Assembly: GCA_041398245.1 (NCBI GenBank)
Contig: JAWKVC010000010.1
Span: 1-64,000 of the forward strand
DNA from: UBA7672 sp041398245
GTDB taxonomy: Bacteria > Pseudomonadota > Alphaproteobacteria > Caulobacterales > Hyphomonadaceae
Reading direction: 5' to 3'
Length of the DNA: 64,000 nt
A program made the translations under genes and the position numbers. The notes beneath the pieces are model-generated. The model was given only the letters and a program-made list of their open reading frames with translations. It did no database searches and was not told the DNA's origin. Positions 44,019 through 52,200 of this stretch are shown one piece after another; the stretch's first letter is position 1, and every line of letters starts with the position of its first letter.

Positions 44019-45338
44019 TCAGTCAGCTTCCGTCGCGATGATCCAGTCGAGAATCTTCTCGCTGAAGCCATCGATACGGCGCCACGGGCCGTGGCCGACG
44101 CCGTGCTGGTAGGACGCGACGTTGACCATGTAGCCAACGCCCTTCGGCGCACCAACTGGGTCGTGCGACTGTTCGTCGGTGAAGACGATCAGGCGCGTGT
44201 CCTTCTGGTCCACCGTTGCGACGGCCTTGCCCAGCTCCGTGCCGCCATGCGGCTGGGAGCTGATGATGGCGTCGCGCAGGGCGAAGCCGCGACGGGGCGC
44301 GACCTTCTTCACGTCATTGGAGAACGTGAAGATTTCCACGTCCTCGCAGATCTCGCGGGCGAGAACGGCGAGGCCGCAGGCCGCATCCAGACGGCGCATC
44401 TCGGAGCGCTGCGACAGCGGCGCTTCCATCGAGCCGGACACGTCGACAAGCAGGCGCGTCTTGCCTGCCAGTCTCGGATGGCCCTCGATCGAGCGGAACA
44501 TGGCCTTTTCCAGCTCCGGTTCGAGTTCGGGCGCGTGCTGCGCCGCCGCGATGAAGCGGTAGGGCAGCACGCGATCCGTACGCATGTCGTCCAGCGCCTT
44601 GCTGATGACTGACTTCTTCACGCCAGCCGCCAGCATGCCGCGCAGGTTGCGCAGCAGAGCGAGCGCGCCGAGTTTGCGCTCGGCGATCAGGCGCTCAAAC
44701 GTCTCGCGCTTGTCGCCGCCGGTTGAGAGAGAAACCTCCCACGTATCCGGCGCAGCAAGCTTGCCGTCGACCAGTTCCTTCCAGACCTTCTCCTGCGCCG
44801 CGTCTTTCGGCTTGGCGTGGGTCAGGAACAGGACGTCGCGAATGCGCACGGCGCCGTCGCGGTCGTACTTGGCGAGCTGGTACGCGTCGAATTTTGTCAG
44901 CGCGCGGGCAAGACCTTTCTTCGCCTGGGCCGAAACAGCGCGGCGTTTGCGTTGCTGCATCGGGCCGAGAACATCCGCCCAGTAGATCGCGAGGAACTCC
45001 GTGAGTTCATCGGGACGCTGGACAATGCGTTCAAGCGTGCCCGCCACAAGCGCCTTGTGGCCCTCATGGCGCGCCATCTCGCGCACGAGCAGAAGCGGCG
45101 CATGACGCAGCTTCATGTCCTCGCGCGCGGCGATCGCCAGAGCCGCGACCGTCTCGGGCGCGACCTCAGGCACAAGGGCGCTGATGCGCTCTGCGATCGA
45201 GACGCTGTTCTCGTAGAACTGGTCCTCCCAGAGCATGCAGCTCATCAATGCGCGGCGCAGCTCCTGCTCGGGCGCAAAGGCGCGACCTTTCGCGCCCTCA
45301 TGGGTGCGGACAGTCTGCGGTTTGTTCAGTTTAGCCAT
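44019..45338 (-). CDS. rsr: Ro60-like TROVE/vWA RNA-binding protein (Rsr)
   Basis: A 439-aa orthologue of the Ro60 autoantigen. The N-terminal TROVE region (about 20-280) forms the HEAT-repeat ring that binds misfolded RNA ends and Y RNAs; LWEDQFYENSVSIAERISAL and LRHAPLLLVREMARHEGHKA are characteristic. The C-terminal von Willebrand A domain has a full MIDAS: DVSGS (Asp299, Ser301, Ser303), Thr367 in HGGTELG and Asp388 in FTDEQ. In other bacteria Rsr with Y RNA guides RNases to structured RNA. GGAGGGGGA precedes the ATG. Five Y-like RNAs lie immediately upstream on the same strand. Confidence 0.93.
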   Translation of the reverse strand: MAKLNKPQTVRTHEGAKGRAFAPEQELRRALMSCMLWEDQFYENSVSIAERISALVPEVAPETVAALAIAAREDMKLRHAPLLLVREMARHEGHKALVAGTLERIVQRPDELTEFLAIYWADVLGPMQQRKRRAVSAQAKKGLARALTKFDAYQLAKYDRDGAVRIRDVLFLTHAKPKDAAQEKVWKELVDGKLAAPDTWEVSLSTGGDKRETFERLIAERKLGALALLRNLRGMLAAGVKKSVISKALDDMRTDRVLPYRFIAAAQHAPELEPELEKAMFRSIEGHPRLAGKTRLLVDVSGSMEAPLSQRSEMRRLDAACGLAVLAREICEDVEIFTFSNDVKKVAPRRGFALRDAIISSQPHGGTELGKAVATVDQKDTRLIVFTDEQSHDPVGAPKGVGYMVNVASYQHGVGHGPWRRIDGFSEKILDWIIATEAD

Positions 45339-45396
45339 GGGATGTCCCCCTCCTACCTACAATTCGTCAACGTCGTTTGCGCCACAAGAGTCAGGA

Positions 45397-45531
45397 CCAG
45401 CCGGGGAACAGGCGAAACCGCAAAGTGACGCGCTCTGCCAGGCTGAGCCACGCGCTGAACGGTCAGCACGGCAGGATTCGAACCTGCGACCTCGTCATAC
45501 CGATGCAGCGGTGTTCTTCACCACCGGCTGG
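45397..45531 (-). ncRNA. Y-like RNA unit 5, permuted tRNA module
   Basis: A 135-nt structured RNA, 58 bases upstream of rsr. Terminal helix CCAGCCGG/CCGGCTGG is perfect (45524-45531 with 45397-45404). The shared blocks are GGTGGTGAAG (45516-45525) and GTTCCCC (45403-45409). Inside is a complete tRNA-like fold in permuted order: anticodon-stem strand TGACG; T-arm GCAGG-TTCGAAT-CCTGC (45471-45487); an 8-bp acceptor-like stem closed by a 4-base loop (45451-45470); D-arm GCTC-AGCCTGGCA-GAGC (45432-45448); and CGTCA (45426-45430), which pairs with TGACG. The Y stem leaves from where the anticodon loop would be. Confidence 0.85.
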
Positions 45532-45584
45532 CTTTTGGCCCGTCCGTTCATCGTGGCGGATGTGCGGACGGGATAGGAATTGGG

Positions 45585-45723
45585 TTGGCGGGGAACGAGC
45601 GAAGACGGCCTTTTTAAGTGACTGAGCTACTCGCCTTGCGGCTGGCGGGACTTGAACCCGCGACCTCCATGCCTTGCGGCCTGGCGCTCTACCCGAAGCA
45701 ATCGTCTTCTTCACCACCGCCAA
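45585..45723 (-). ncRNA. Y-like RNA unit 4, tRNA module opened at the D-loop
   Basis: A 139-nt RNA with terminal helix TTGGCGG/CCGCCAA and the shared blocks GGTGGTGAAG (45709-45718) and GTTCCCC (45590-45596). An inner helix GAAGACG/CGTCTTC (45703-45709 with 45601-45607) leads to a tRNA-like module. Here the 5' side carries GGTAGAGC and the 3' side AGTAGCTCAG, so the D-stem (GAGC/GCTC) joins the Y stem. The anticodon arm is replaced by an arm capped with GCAA (45667-45684). The T-arm is GCGGG-TTCAAGT-CCCGC (45645-45661). The acceptor is shortened to GCC-GCAA-GGC (45633-45642). Confidence 0.8.
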
Positions 45724-45730
45724 TTTGCGC

Positions 45731-45891
45731 GGACCGGGGAACATTCGAGACTGTAACTGCCGCGCAGCCCTTACGGGCCTTGCGGCAACGTTGCTCTACC
45801 AACTGAGCTACAGGCATTTCTGCCTGGCGGGACTCGAACCCGCGACCTACGGCGTGGCAAGCGAAGTAACAGATCTCTTCACCACCGGTCC
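45731..45891 (-). ncRNA. Y-like RNA unit 3, permuted tRNA module
   Basis: A 161-nt RNA. Terminal helix GGACCGG/CCGGTCC is perfect; shared blocks at 45877-45886 and 45736-45742. Inner helix GAGA-T-CTGT/ACAGTCTC has one bulged base. The tRNA-like part has T-arm GCGGG-TTCGAGT-CCCGC (45827-45843), a capped acceptor-like stem CAGGC-AGAAAT-GCCTG (45811-45826), and D-arm GCTC-AGTTGGTA-GAGC (45793-45808) with the GG of a true D-loop. The T-arm precedes the D-arm, so it is not a normal tRNA gene. A G+C arm with a GUAA-capped hairpin follows on the 3' side. Confidence 0.85.
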
Positions 45892-45901
45892 GGCAGTGTG
45901 T

Positions 45902-46086
45902 TGTCGGGGAACGTTCGAGACGGAAACGACATCCTGAAACGCAAGACCAACTCTTGCGAGAAAGCCCGCAGCCCGCGTCGCGACGCCCATTGCCTCAGGC
46001 GCCTCCACGGTACGAACAGGATGCCGGTTGCACTCCATTTCTGGAGCGGCTTTGGTGCGAAGTATCCAATCTCTTCACCACCGACA
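45902..46086 (-). ncRNA. Y-like RNA unit 2, no tRNA module
   Basis: A 185-nt RNA. Terminal helix TGTCGG/CCGACA (46081-46086 with 45902-45907), shared blocks at 46073-46082 and 45906-45912, and inner GAGA/TCTC pairing. The interior lacks a T-arm/D-arm pair; instead it has hairpins CTCCA-GAAA-TGGAG and CTC-GCAA-GAG, both GNRA-type loops, and a GCGTCGCGACGC palindrome. It shares the Rsr-binding-like core but carries a different effector module. The reading frames crossing it are not convincing as protein. Confidence 0.7.
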
Positions 46087-46093
46087 GATGGTT

Positions 46094-46160
46094 CCAGGGG
46101 AACGAGCGACACGGCTCTGGGCGTTTGACAGACGAAGAAGTCCGCGTCTTCACCACCTGG
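46094..46160 (-). ncRNA. Y-like RNA unit 1, minimal core
   Basis: A 67-nt RNA, first in the array. Terminal helix CCAGG/CCTGG (46156-46160 with 46094-46098), shared blocks GGTGGTGAAG (46148-46157) and GTTCCCC (46097-46103), inner helix GACGCGG/CCGTGTC (one G-U pair), and a roughly 25-base loop in place of a module. It looks like the conserved core alone, either a true short Y RNA or a deletion derivative. It begins 50 bases after the terminator at 46211-46248. Confidence 0.65.
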
Positions 46161-46210
46161 ATTTCAAATTCTCCTCTGTTTCCAGCTTCGGAAGCTCGGG
46201 CGGGGCTGGA
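46161..46210 (-). promoter_or_regulatory. Presumed promoter region of the Y RNA-rsr unit
   Basis: The only stretch between a strong terminator and unit 1, so transcription of the array should start here. It holds an inverted repeat AGCTTC-C-GAAGCT-like (46183-46195) and an A/T-rich GAATTTGAAAT just before unit 1. No clear sigma-70 -35 box and no TGGCAC-N5-TTGC sigma-54 site is seen, so the exact promoter is unresolved. Confidence 0.35.
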
Positions 46211-46248
46211 AACAAAAACCCCTCCGGAGCGTGGGCTCGGGAGGGGTT
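46211..46248 (-). terminator. Strong rho-independent terminator upstream of the Y RNA array
   Basis: Stem AACCCCTCC (46217-46225) with GGAGGGGTT (46240-46248), extended by an inner GAGC/GCTC helix, followed on the reverse strand by TTTTTGTTT. It closes the transcript that starts at about 46413, or the LysE gene, and insulates the array. Confidence 0.85.
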
Positions 46249-46276
46249 CGATCAGGTCGAACTGTGGAACAGCGGG

Positions 46277-46369
46277 CTAGGCCATTCCTCCCTCGCGAGA
46301 GCGCGTGCACGGGCAACCCGGTGCAAAGCACAGGGCGTTCCGATTCAGATTGTCGATCATGCTTGGCAT
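46277..46369 (-). CDS. Possible 30-aa Cys-containing small protein or part of an sRNA
   Basis: A short frame MPSMIDNLNRNALCFAPGCP, then CTRSREGGMA, ending 29 bases before a terminator. GAGAG lies about 8 bases upstream. A promoter-like pair sits 50 bases further up. The frame has three cysteines in CFAPGCPC. The transcript could be a small mRNA or a non-coding RNA; no homologue is recognised. Confidence 0.3.
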   Translation of the reverse strand: MPSMIDNLNRNALCFAPGCPCTRSREGGMA

Positions 46370-46419
46370 GTCGGCGCTCTCGATTGTCGTGTGCGACCAT
46401 CGCTCCACGAAGGCTGCGG

Positions 46420-46448
46420 TGTATGATCGCAGTCTGTGGCGACGTCAA
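46420..46448 (-). promoter_or_regulatory. Sigma-70-like promoter
   Basis: On the reverse strand TTGACG (46448-46443) and CATACA (46425-46420) are 17 bases apart, pointing left into a roughly 170-base transcript that ends at the terminator 46211-46248. It lies just past the LysE stop codon at 46478, so it is independent of that gene. Confidence 0.4.
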
Positions 46449-46477
46449 GGCGGTATGCGGAAGAATTTTGGACGCGC

Positions 46478-47080
46478 TCAGACATGAGCGGTGCTGGTGA
46501 AGGCGAACCAGATGGCGACAGCGGCCAGCAGGAGCGCGAACGCGCGACGCACGACGACTTCGCGGCGCGGATCCGCGAGCGCCTTCTGGAAGCTGCCGGC
46601 GAACACAACGATGAGGCCGTGCGCCAGCGAGGCGATCAGTAGATAGATCACCGTCATGATGATCTGTTCTGTCATCGCGTTGGGACCGGCGAAGCCCGGG
46701 ATCATCACGACGAAAACCGCGGCGGCTTTCGGGTTGAGCAGGTTCACGATGAGGCCGCGGCGGAAATGCCGGCCGTTGTGCGCGGCGCCCGCGCCGTCCT
46801 TCTCGCCCACCCATGCCTCGAACGCGAGATAGAACAGGAAGGCGACGCCGCCCCAGCGCAGACCCTCATAGAGCGGCGGCCAGGCGGTGATCAGCGCCGC
46901 GGCGCCCGTCGCTGCGATCAACGCGAGAAGCGCGAGACCTGTCGCAATGCCGGCCACCGCCTGAAACCCCGCCATGCGGCCTTCACGCGCAGACAGCAGG
47001 GCGAGCCAGGTCATGTTCGGACCCGGCGTGATTTCCATCACGATGGCGGCCAGAAGGAATTCGACGAACGCCGCCTGCAT
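46478..47080 (-). CDS. LysE-family translocator
   Basis: A 200-aa exporter with about six helices. The family signature is EFLLAAIVMEITPGPNMTWL followed by GRMAGFQAVAGIATGLALL; the second-half motif is LIVNLLNPKAAAVFVVMIPG. Presumed to export amino acids or related small molecules. It follows a GST gene by 5 bases, so the two form an operon. It is the second LysE-type exporter in the window beside a GST. Confidence 0.88.
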   Translation of the reverse strand: MQAAFVEFLLAAIVMEITPGPNMTWLALLSAREGRMAGFQAVAGIATGLALLALIAATGAAALITAWPPLYEGLRWGGVAFLFYLAFEAWVGEKDGAGAAHNGRHFRRGLIVNLLNPKAAAVFVVMIPGFAGPNAMTEQIIMTVIYLLIASLAHGLIVVFAGSFQKALADPRREVVVRRAFALLLAAVAIWFAFTSTAHV

Positions 47081-47085
47081 TCGCC

Positions 47086-47751
47086 TCAGCTCGCGTAGTC
47101 GTAGGGGCCGCCCTTCCTGAGCGCATCCTGATAGGACCGGCGCGCGTGAATGCGGTCGAGGAAGGCCTTCACCATCGGGCGCGACTTGCCGTCGGCGCGC
47201 GCAGCCGCCGCCTCAAGCGGGAAGCTCATCATGATGTCGGCGGCGGTGAACTGATCCCCGGCGAACCATTCTGACTTGGAGAGCTCGGTGTCCCAGTAGT
47301 CGAGGTGCATCCTGATCTGGGGATCGGAGAGGCGCTCCTGCGCCTTGGCCATCACCGACTTCACGATGCCGCGCATCAGGCCCGGCGCATTCATCGGAAT
47401 GCGCGTGAACACCAGCTTGAGCAGAAGCGGCGTCATCGCCGACCCTTCGGCGTAGTGCAGCCAGTAGGTGTAGCGCAGCTTCTCCTTCGAGCCGGGCGGC
47501 GGGATCAGGCGCCCACTGCCGTAGCGCTCCATCAGGTATTCGATGATGGCGCCCGTCTCGGCGATGAGGTTGCCATTGTCCTCGATGACCGGCGACTTGC
47601 CGAGCGGATGGATGGCCCGCAGCTCCTTCGGCGCCAGCATGGTCTTGGCTTCGCGCTCATAGCGCTTCACCTCGTAATTGCAGCCAAGCTCTTCCAGCAG
47701 CCAGAGCACGCGCTGCGAGCGCGAATTGTTGAGGTGATGGACCGTGATCAT
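47086..47751 (-). CDS. Glutathione S-transferase
   Basis: A 221-aa GST. The N-terminal domain has ITVHHLNNSRSQRVLWLLEE, with Ser/Arg in the active-site turn, AIHPLGKSPVIEDNGNLIAE with the cis-Pro, and ETGAIIEYLMERYG. The helical domain contains FAGDQFTAADIMMSFPLEAA. GGGAGG lies just upstream of the ATG. It heads the GST-lysE pair. Confidence 0.9.
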   Translation of the reverse strand: MITVHHLNNSRSQRVLWLLEELGCNYEVKRYEREAKTMLAPKELRAIHPLGKSPVIEDNGNLIAETGAIIEYLMERYGSGRLIPPPGSKEKLRYTYWLHYAEGSAMTPLLLKLVFTRIPMNAPGLMRGIVKSVMAKAQERLSDPQIRMHLDYWDTELSKSEWFAGDQFTAADIMMSFPLEAAAARADGKSRPMVKAFLDRIHARRSYQDALRKGGPYDYAS

Positions 47752-47822
47752 GCAGCCTCCCCGGCGACATTCATTCCCGATGTGTAATGCCTATTGCCCG
47801 CGGGGGAGAACCGCAATCGCAA

Positions 47823-49121
47823 TCAGTCGCCGGATGGGGCGTGGGCCTGCATGAGCTTGCCGCGCTCGGTGATGAAGATGGCGACGAGCGCCAGCGAGCC
47901 CAGGATCATGTGGCCGACGAAGATCGGGGTGACGGTGCAGTCGAACTGCCGGGCCACCAGTCCGCCGATCGAGGCCGAGACGAAGGACGAGGCAAAGCCG
48001 ATCAGGGCTGCGCCGGAGCCGGCCAGCGCGCCCAGAGGCTCCATCGCGATGGCGTTGTAGTTCGGGCCCTGGAAGCCGATGGCGAAGAACGCCAACAGCA
48101 CCAGCGTGTAGAAGATCGGGAACGGAACCGGCCCCGCCAGCGCGATGGAGGCGTGCACCGCGCTCACCAGCACGAAGCCGATCAAGGCCGCGTGCGAGAT
48201 CTTCCGCATACCGAGCCGCTCGACAATGCGGGAGTTGATGAGGTTTGAAACGCTCATCGCAACCGCCGCGCCGGCGAACCACAGCGGGAACATCGTCCCG
48301 GTATTGTAGACATTGTGGTAGAGCTGTTCGGACGACGAGATGTAGCTCATCAGTGATCCGAACAGGAAGCCGGACGCGATGGTGTAGCCAAGCGCCTCGC
48401 GCGTCTTCATCACCTTCCAGTAGTTGCGCAGGATGCTCGGCGGGTTGAGCGGCACGCGGCGGTCGCGCGGCAGCGTTTCGGGCAGCCGGATCATCACCCA
48501 CAGGAACATGGAGAGGCCAAAACCGGCGAGCGCCCAGAAGATGCCCTGCCACGGCATGAAGCCCAGCATCATCTGGCCGATGAACGGCGCGAGGATCGGC
48601 GCCGACATGAACACGATCATCACCAGCGACATGACCTTGGCCATCTGGCGGCCGACATAGAGGTCGCGCGCGGCGGAGACGGCGATGACGCGGCTGCCGC
48701 CGGCGCTGGCGCCCATGAAGGCGCGCATCGCCACCAGCGACTCGAAGGTCGGGGCGTAGACGCACATCACGGCGGCGATCGTGTAGCAGGCCAACGAGAT
48801 GAAAAGCACGGGCCGGCGGCCGAACCGGTCGGTCAGCGGGCCGTAGAACAGTTGCGAGACGCCGAAGCCCAGCATGTAGGCGATAATGATGAGCTGCTGG
48901 TCGTTCGATCCTTCGGAGAGGACAGCCGGGCACTGGACGATATGTCCGGCCTGTGCGCCGGCGAGGCCGAAGGTCGTCGCCATGTCGGGCAGGGCCGGCA
49001 GCATGATGTCGATGGCCAGCGCATTGAGCGCCATCAGCATCGCCGTCATCGCGACGAATTCCGGCAGCGGCAGGCGCTTGATGGTCGGCTGGGCCGCCGT
49101 CGTATGCTGGGCGTCGGTCAC
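47823..49121 (-). CDS. Bcr/CflA-type MFS multidrug exporter
   Basis: A 432-aa, twelve-helix MFS protein. The DHA1 motif is LALNAL-region AIDIMLPALPDMATTFGLAG in helix 1, GPLTDRFGRRPVLFISLACY is motif A after helix 2, and RAFMGASAGGSRVIAVSAAR is motif B in helix 4. These match Bcr/CflA proteins (drug:H+ antiporters for bicyclomycin, chloramphenicol and others). A short extra loop (VQCPAVLSEGSNDQQ) lies between helices 1 and 2. The start is GTG. Confidence 0.88.
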   Translation of the reverse strand: MTDAQHTTAAQPTIKRLPLPEFVAMTAMLMALNALAIDIMLPALPDMATTFGLAGAQAGHIVQCPAVLSEGSNDQQLIIIAYMLGFGVSQLFYGPLTDRFGRRPVLFISLACYTIAAVMCVYAPTFESLVAMRAFMGASAGGSRVIAVSAARDLYVGRQMAKVMSLVMIVFMSAPILAPFIGQMMLGFMPWQGIFWALAGFGLSMFLWVMIRLPETLPRDRRVPLNPPSILRNYWKVMKTREALGYTIASGFLFGSLMSYISSSEQLYHNVYNTGTMFPLWFAGAAVAMSVSNLINSRIVERLGMRKISHAALIGFVLVSAVHASIALAGPVPFPIFYTLVLLAFFAIGFQGPNYNAIAMEPLGALAGSGAALIGFASSFVSASIGGLVARQFDCTVTPIFVGHMILGSLALVAIFITERGKLMQAHAPSGD

Positions 49122-49284
49122 GGGAGTGAAGGCTCACGTCTGGGGATGGCGGGGGGTTTAGCCTCGTTCGGCGGGAATGGGTAGGGCGCGCACGTGCGCG
49201 GCCGCAGGTTTTTTGCGGAAAGGTTGCCCCTTTCGTCCGAAGACGGGGCAGGTCTATGCTGATCCCGAGAGGCCGGAGGGATTT

Positions 49285-52200
49285 ATGAAGTATCGACTGC
49301 TTGTGGGCGCTGCGCTGGGTGTTGTTGCGGCGGCGGCGCTGGCCTTTGCGCAGGAGGCTCCCGACGGAGACAAGGAGGAGAAGCCCAAATGGGACGTGGC
49401 GGCGCCGCCCCTGCCCACCCGCACGGTCAACATCAATGTCGACGAAGGCACCTGGATGGATGTCGATGTCAGCCCGGATGGCAAGCTGATCGCCTTCGAT
49501 CTTCTGGGCGACATCTACACCATGCCGATCACGGGCGGAACGGCGACCCGGATCGCGGAAGGCCTGCCCTTCGAGATGCAGCCGCAGTTCTCTCCGGACG
49601 GCAAGCGCATCGTCTTCACCAGCGACCGGGGCGGCGGCGACAACATCTGGACCATGAATGTCGATGGGTCCGACAAGCAGCAGCTGACCAAGGAGAGCTT
49701 CCGCCTGCTGAACGAGCCGAGCTGGTCTCCGGATGGCCGCTTCATCGCAGCCCGCAAGCATTTCACCACGGCGCGCTCGCTCGGCACAGGCGAGATCTGG
49801 ATCTACCACGTCAGCGGCGGCGGTGGTTTCGTCACGGTGAAGCGCGCCAGCGAGGCGCTGCAGAAAGAGCTTGGTGAGCCGGTCTACACGCCGGACGGCA
49901 AGGCGATCTACTACACACGCAACGTGTCGCCCGGAAACACGTTCGAATACGCACAGGACTCGAACACGAGCCTGTTCGAGATTGAGAAGTACGACCTTGA
50001 AACCGGCGAAGTCACTACGGCTGTCAGCGGCGCCGGCGGGGCTACGCGCCCCACGCCCTCGCCGGATGGCACGAAGCTCGCCTTCGTGCGCCGCGATCGC
50101 AACGAGTCCAAGCTCTATGTGAAGGATCTCGCGACGGGCGCGCTCACAAAGCTCTACGACGATCTCGATCTCGACCTGCAGGAAACCTGGGCCGTCAACG
50201 GCCTCTATCCCGGCATGGACTGGACGCCGGATTCAAAAACCATCGTGTTCTGGGCCGGCGGCAAGATCCGTCGTGTCGACATGTCCGGCAATGCGCAGGT
50301 GATCCCGTTCCGCGTCAACGATACGCGCGTGGTGATCGATCCGCCGCAACCGAAGATCGAGGTCGCACCGGATAATTTCCGCACCAGCATGCCGCGCTAT
50401 GTGGCGCCGTCTCCGGATGGCCGCCGTATCGTGTTCGAAAGCCTCGGCAAGCTCTATGTGAAGGCAGGCGACAGCGCGCCTGCCCGCCTGACCCAGACGC
50501 GCGGCGCCGAGATGGAAATGTTCCCGTCCTGGTCGCGCGACGGACAGCGCCTCGCTTATGTCGAATGGACCGACGCCGGCCTTGGCAAGATCCGGGTTGT
50601 GAACGCGAACGGATCGGGCGGCCGCTATGTCACGGCGGAGCCGGGCCACTATCGCAGGCCGCGTTTCTCGCCCGACGGCCAGACTATCGTGTTCGAGAAG
50701 GGCGAAGGCGGCTATCTCCTGTCGCAGCTGCGTTCCGACAATCCGGGCGTCTATCGCATTCCCGCCGCAGGCGGCGCGATGACGCTCGTCACGCGCTCGG
50801 GCTCCTCGCCGCATTTCGGCGCGGAGAACGACCGCATCTTCCTGACGCGCGGCGATGGTCCTTCCGGAACGCTCGTCTCGGTTGATCTCAACGGCGAGGC
50901 CGAACGGACGCATGCGAAGGGCGAGATGGTCGCGTCCTATGAGGTGGCGCCCGATGGCGCGAACATGGCCTTCCGCGACAATTTCGGCGTCTTCGTGATG
51001 CCGATGGCGCCGGGGCCGCAGGAGATCGGCTCGGGCAAGGGCGCGTCCGCGCTTCCGGTGGTGAAGGCCAGCGCGGGCGGCGCCACCTATGTGACATGGA
51101 CCGAAGGCGGCAAGCGTCTCAACTGGGCGCTGGGACCGACCGTCTATTCCGCGCCTGTCAGCGCGATGATCCCGACATCGCCGGAGAAGCCGGATCCGGG
51201 CTACAAGGCGCCGGAAACCGGCATCGACATCTCCATTCCCGTACAGGCGGCCAAGCCTTCGGGCGTCACCGTGCTCACGGGCGCGCGGATCATCACGATG
51301 GCGGATGATGCGGGCGGCGTGATCGACAATGGCGTCATCGTCATCACCGACAACCGCATCACGGCTGTCGGCGCGGCCGGTACGGTCGCTGTTCCGGCGG
51401 GCGCGCGGACCGTCGATCTTGCGGGCAAGACAATAATGCCCGGCCTCGTCGATGCGCACGCCCACGGCCCCTATGGCGATGGCGACATCATCCCGAACCA
51501 GAACTGGAGCACCATCGCGCACCTCGCGCTTGGCGTCACCACCGTGTTCGATCCATCGAGCCAGGCCAGCACCGTCTTCGCGTCGCAGGAAATGCAGCGC
51601 GCGGGGATTATCCTCGGGCCGCGGATCTTCTCGACGGGCGAGATCGTCTATGGCGCACGCAGCCGCGGCACGCTCAACGACATCCAGAACTATGATGATG
51701 CGCTGGCGCACGTGCATCGCCTGAAGGTGCAGGGCGCGGCAGGCGTCAAGAACTACAACCAGCCACGGCGCGATCAACGCCAGCAGGTTGTCGCCGCTTC
51801 CCTTGCGGAGAACATCCAGGTTGTCGCCGAAGGCGCTTCCCTGTTCGCGCAGGACATCGCCCTGATCGCGGACGGCAATACGGCGCTGGAGCACAACATC
51901 CCGCAACTTACGCTCTACGAGGATGTGATCAGCTTCTTCGCGCAGACCAAGGTCGCCTACACGCCGACTCTGGTCGTCACCTATGGCGGTCTGGCCGCCG
52001 ACCCCTACTGGCGCTCGCACATGGATGTCTGGCGCCATCCGATCCTGTCGAAGCATGTTCCGCCGCACATCCTGCAGCCGGCGAACGTCCGCCGCACACA
52101 GGCGCCGGAAGAGGATTTCGTCGACGCCCGGTCGGCGGCGCAGGCGCTCAAGCTGTTCAAGCGCGGCGTCAACGTGTCGATCGGCGCCCACGGGCAGGAA

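Noticed and set aside
45397..45891. Ordinary tRNA genes on the reverse strand
   Set aside because: T-arms and D-arms are canonical, but the T-arm always comes first, the acceptor stems are capped by loops, and no anticodon arm joins D-arm to T-arm in the normal order. They fit Y RNA modules instead.
45397..46160. CRISPR-like array of regularly spaced repeats
   Set aside because: The repeats are about 10-12 bp, the units vary from 67 to 185 nt, each has internal complementarity, and no cas genes are present.
45847..46280. Short reading frames across the Y RNA array
   Set aside because: They exist on both strands and read through the tRNA-like helices. None has a signal, domain or ribosome binding site.
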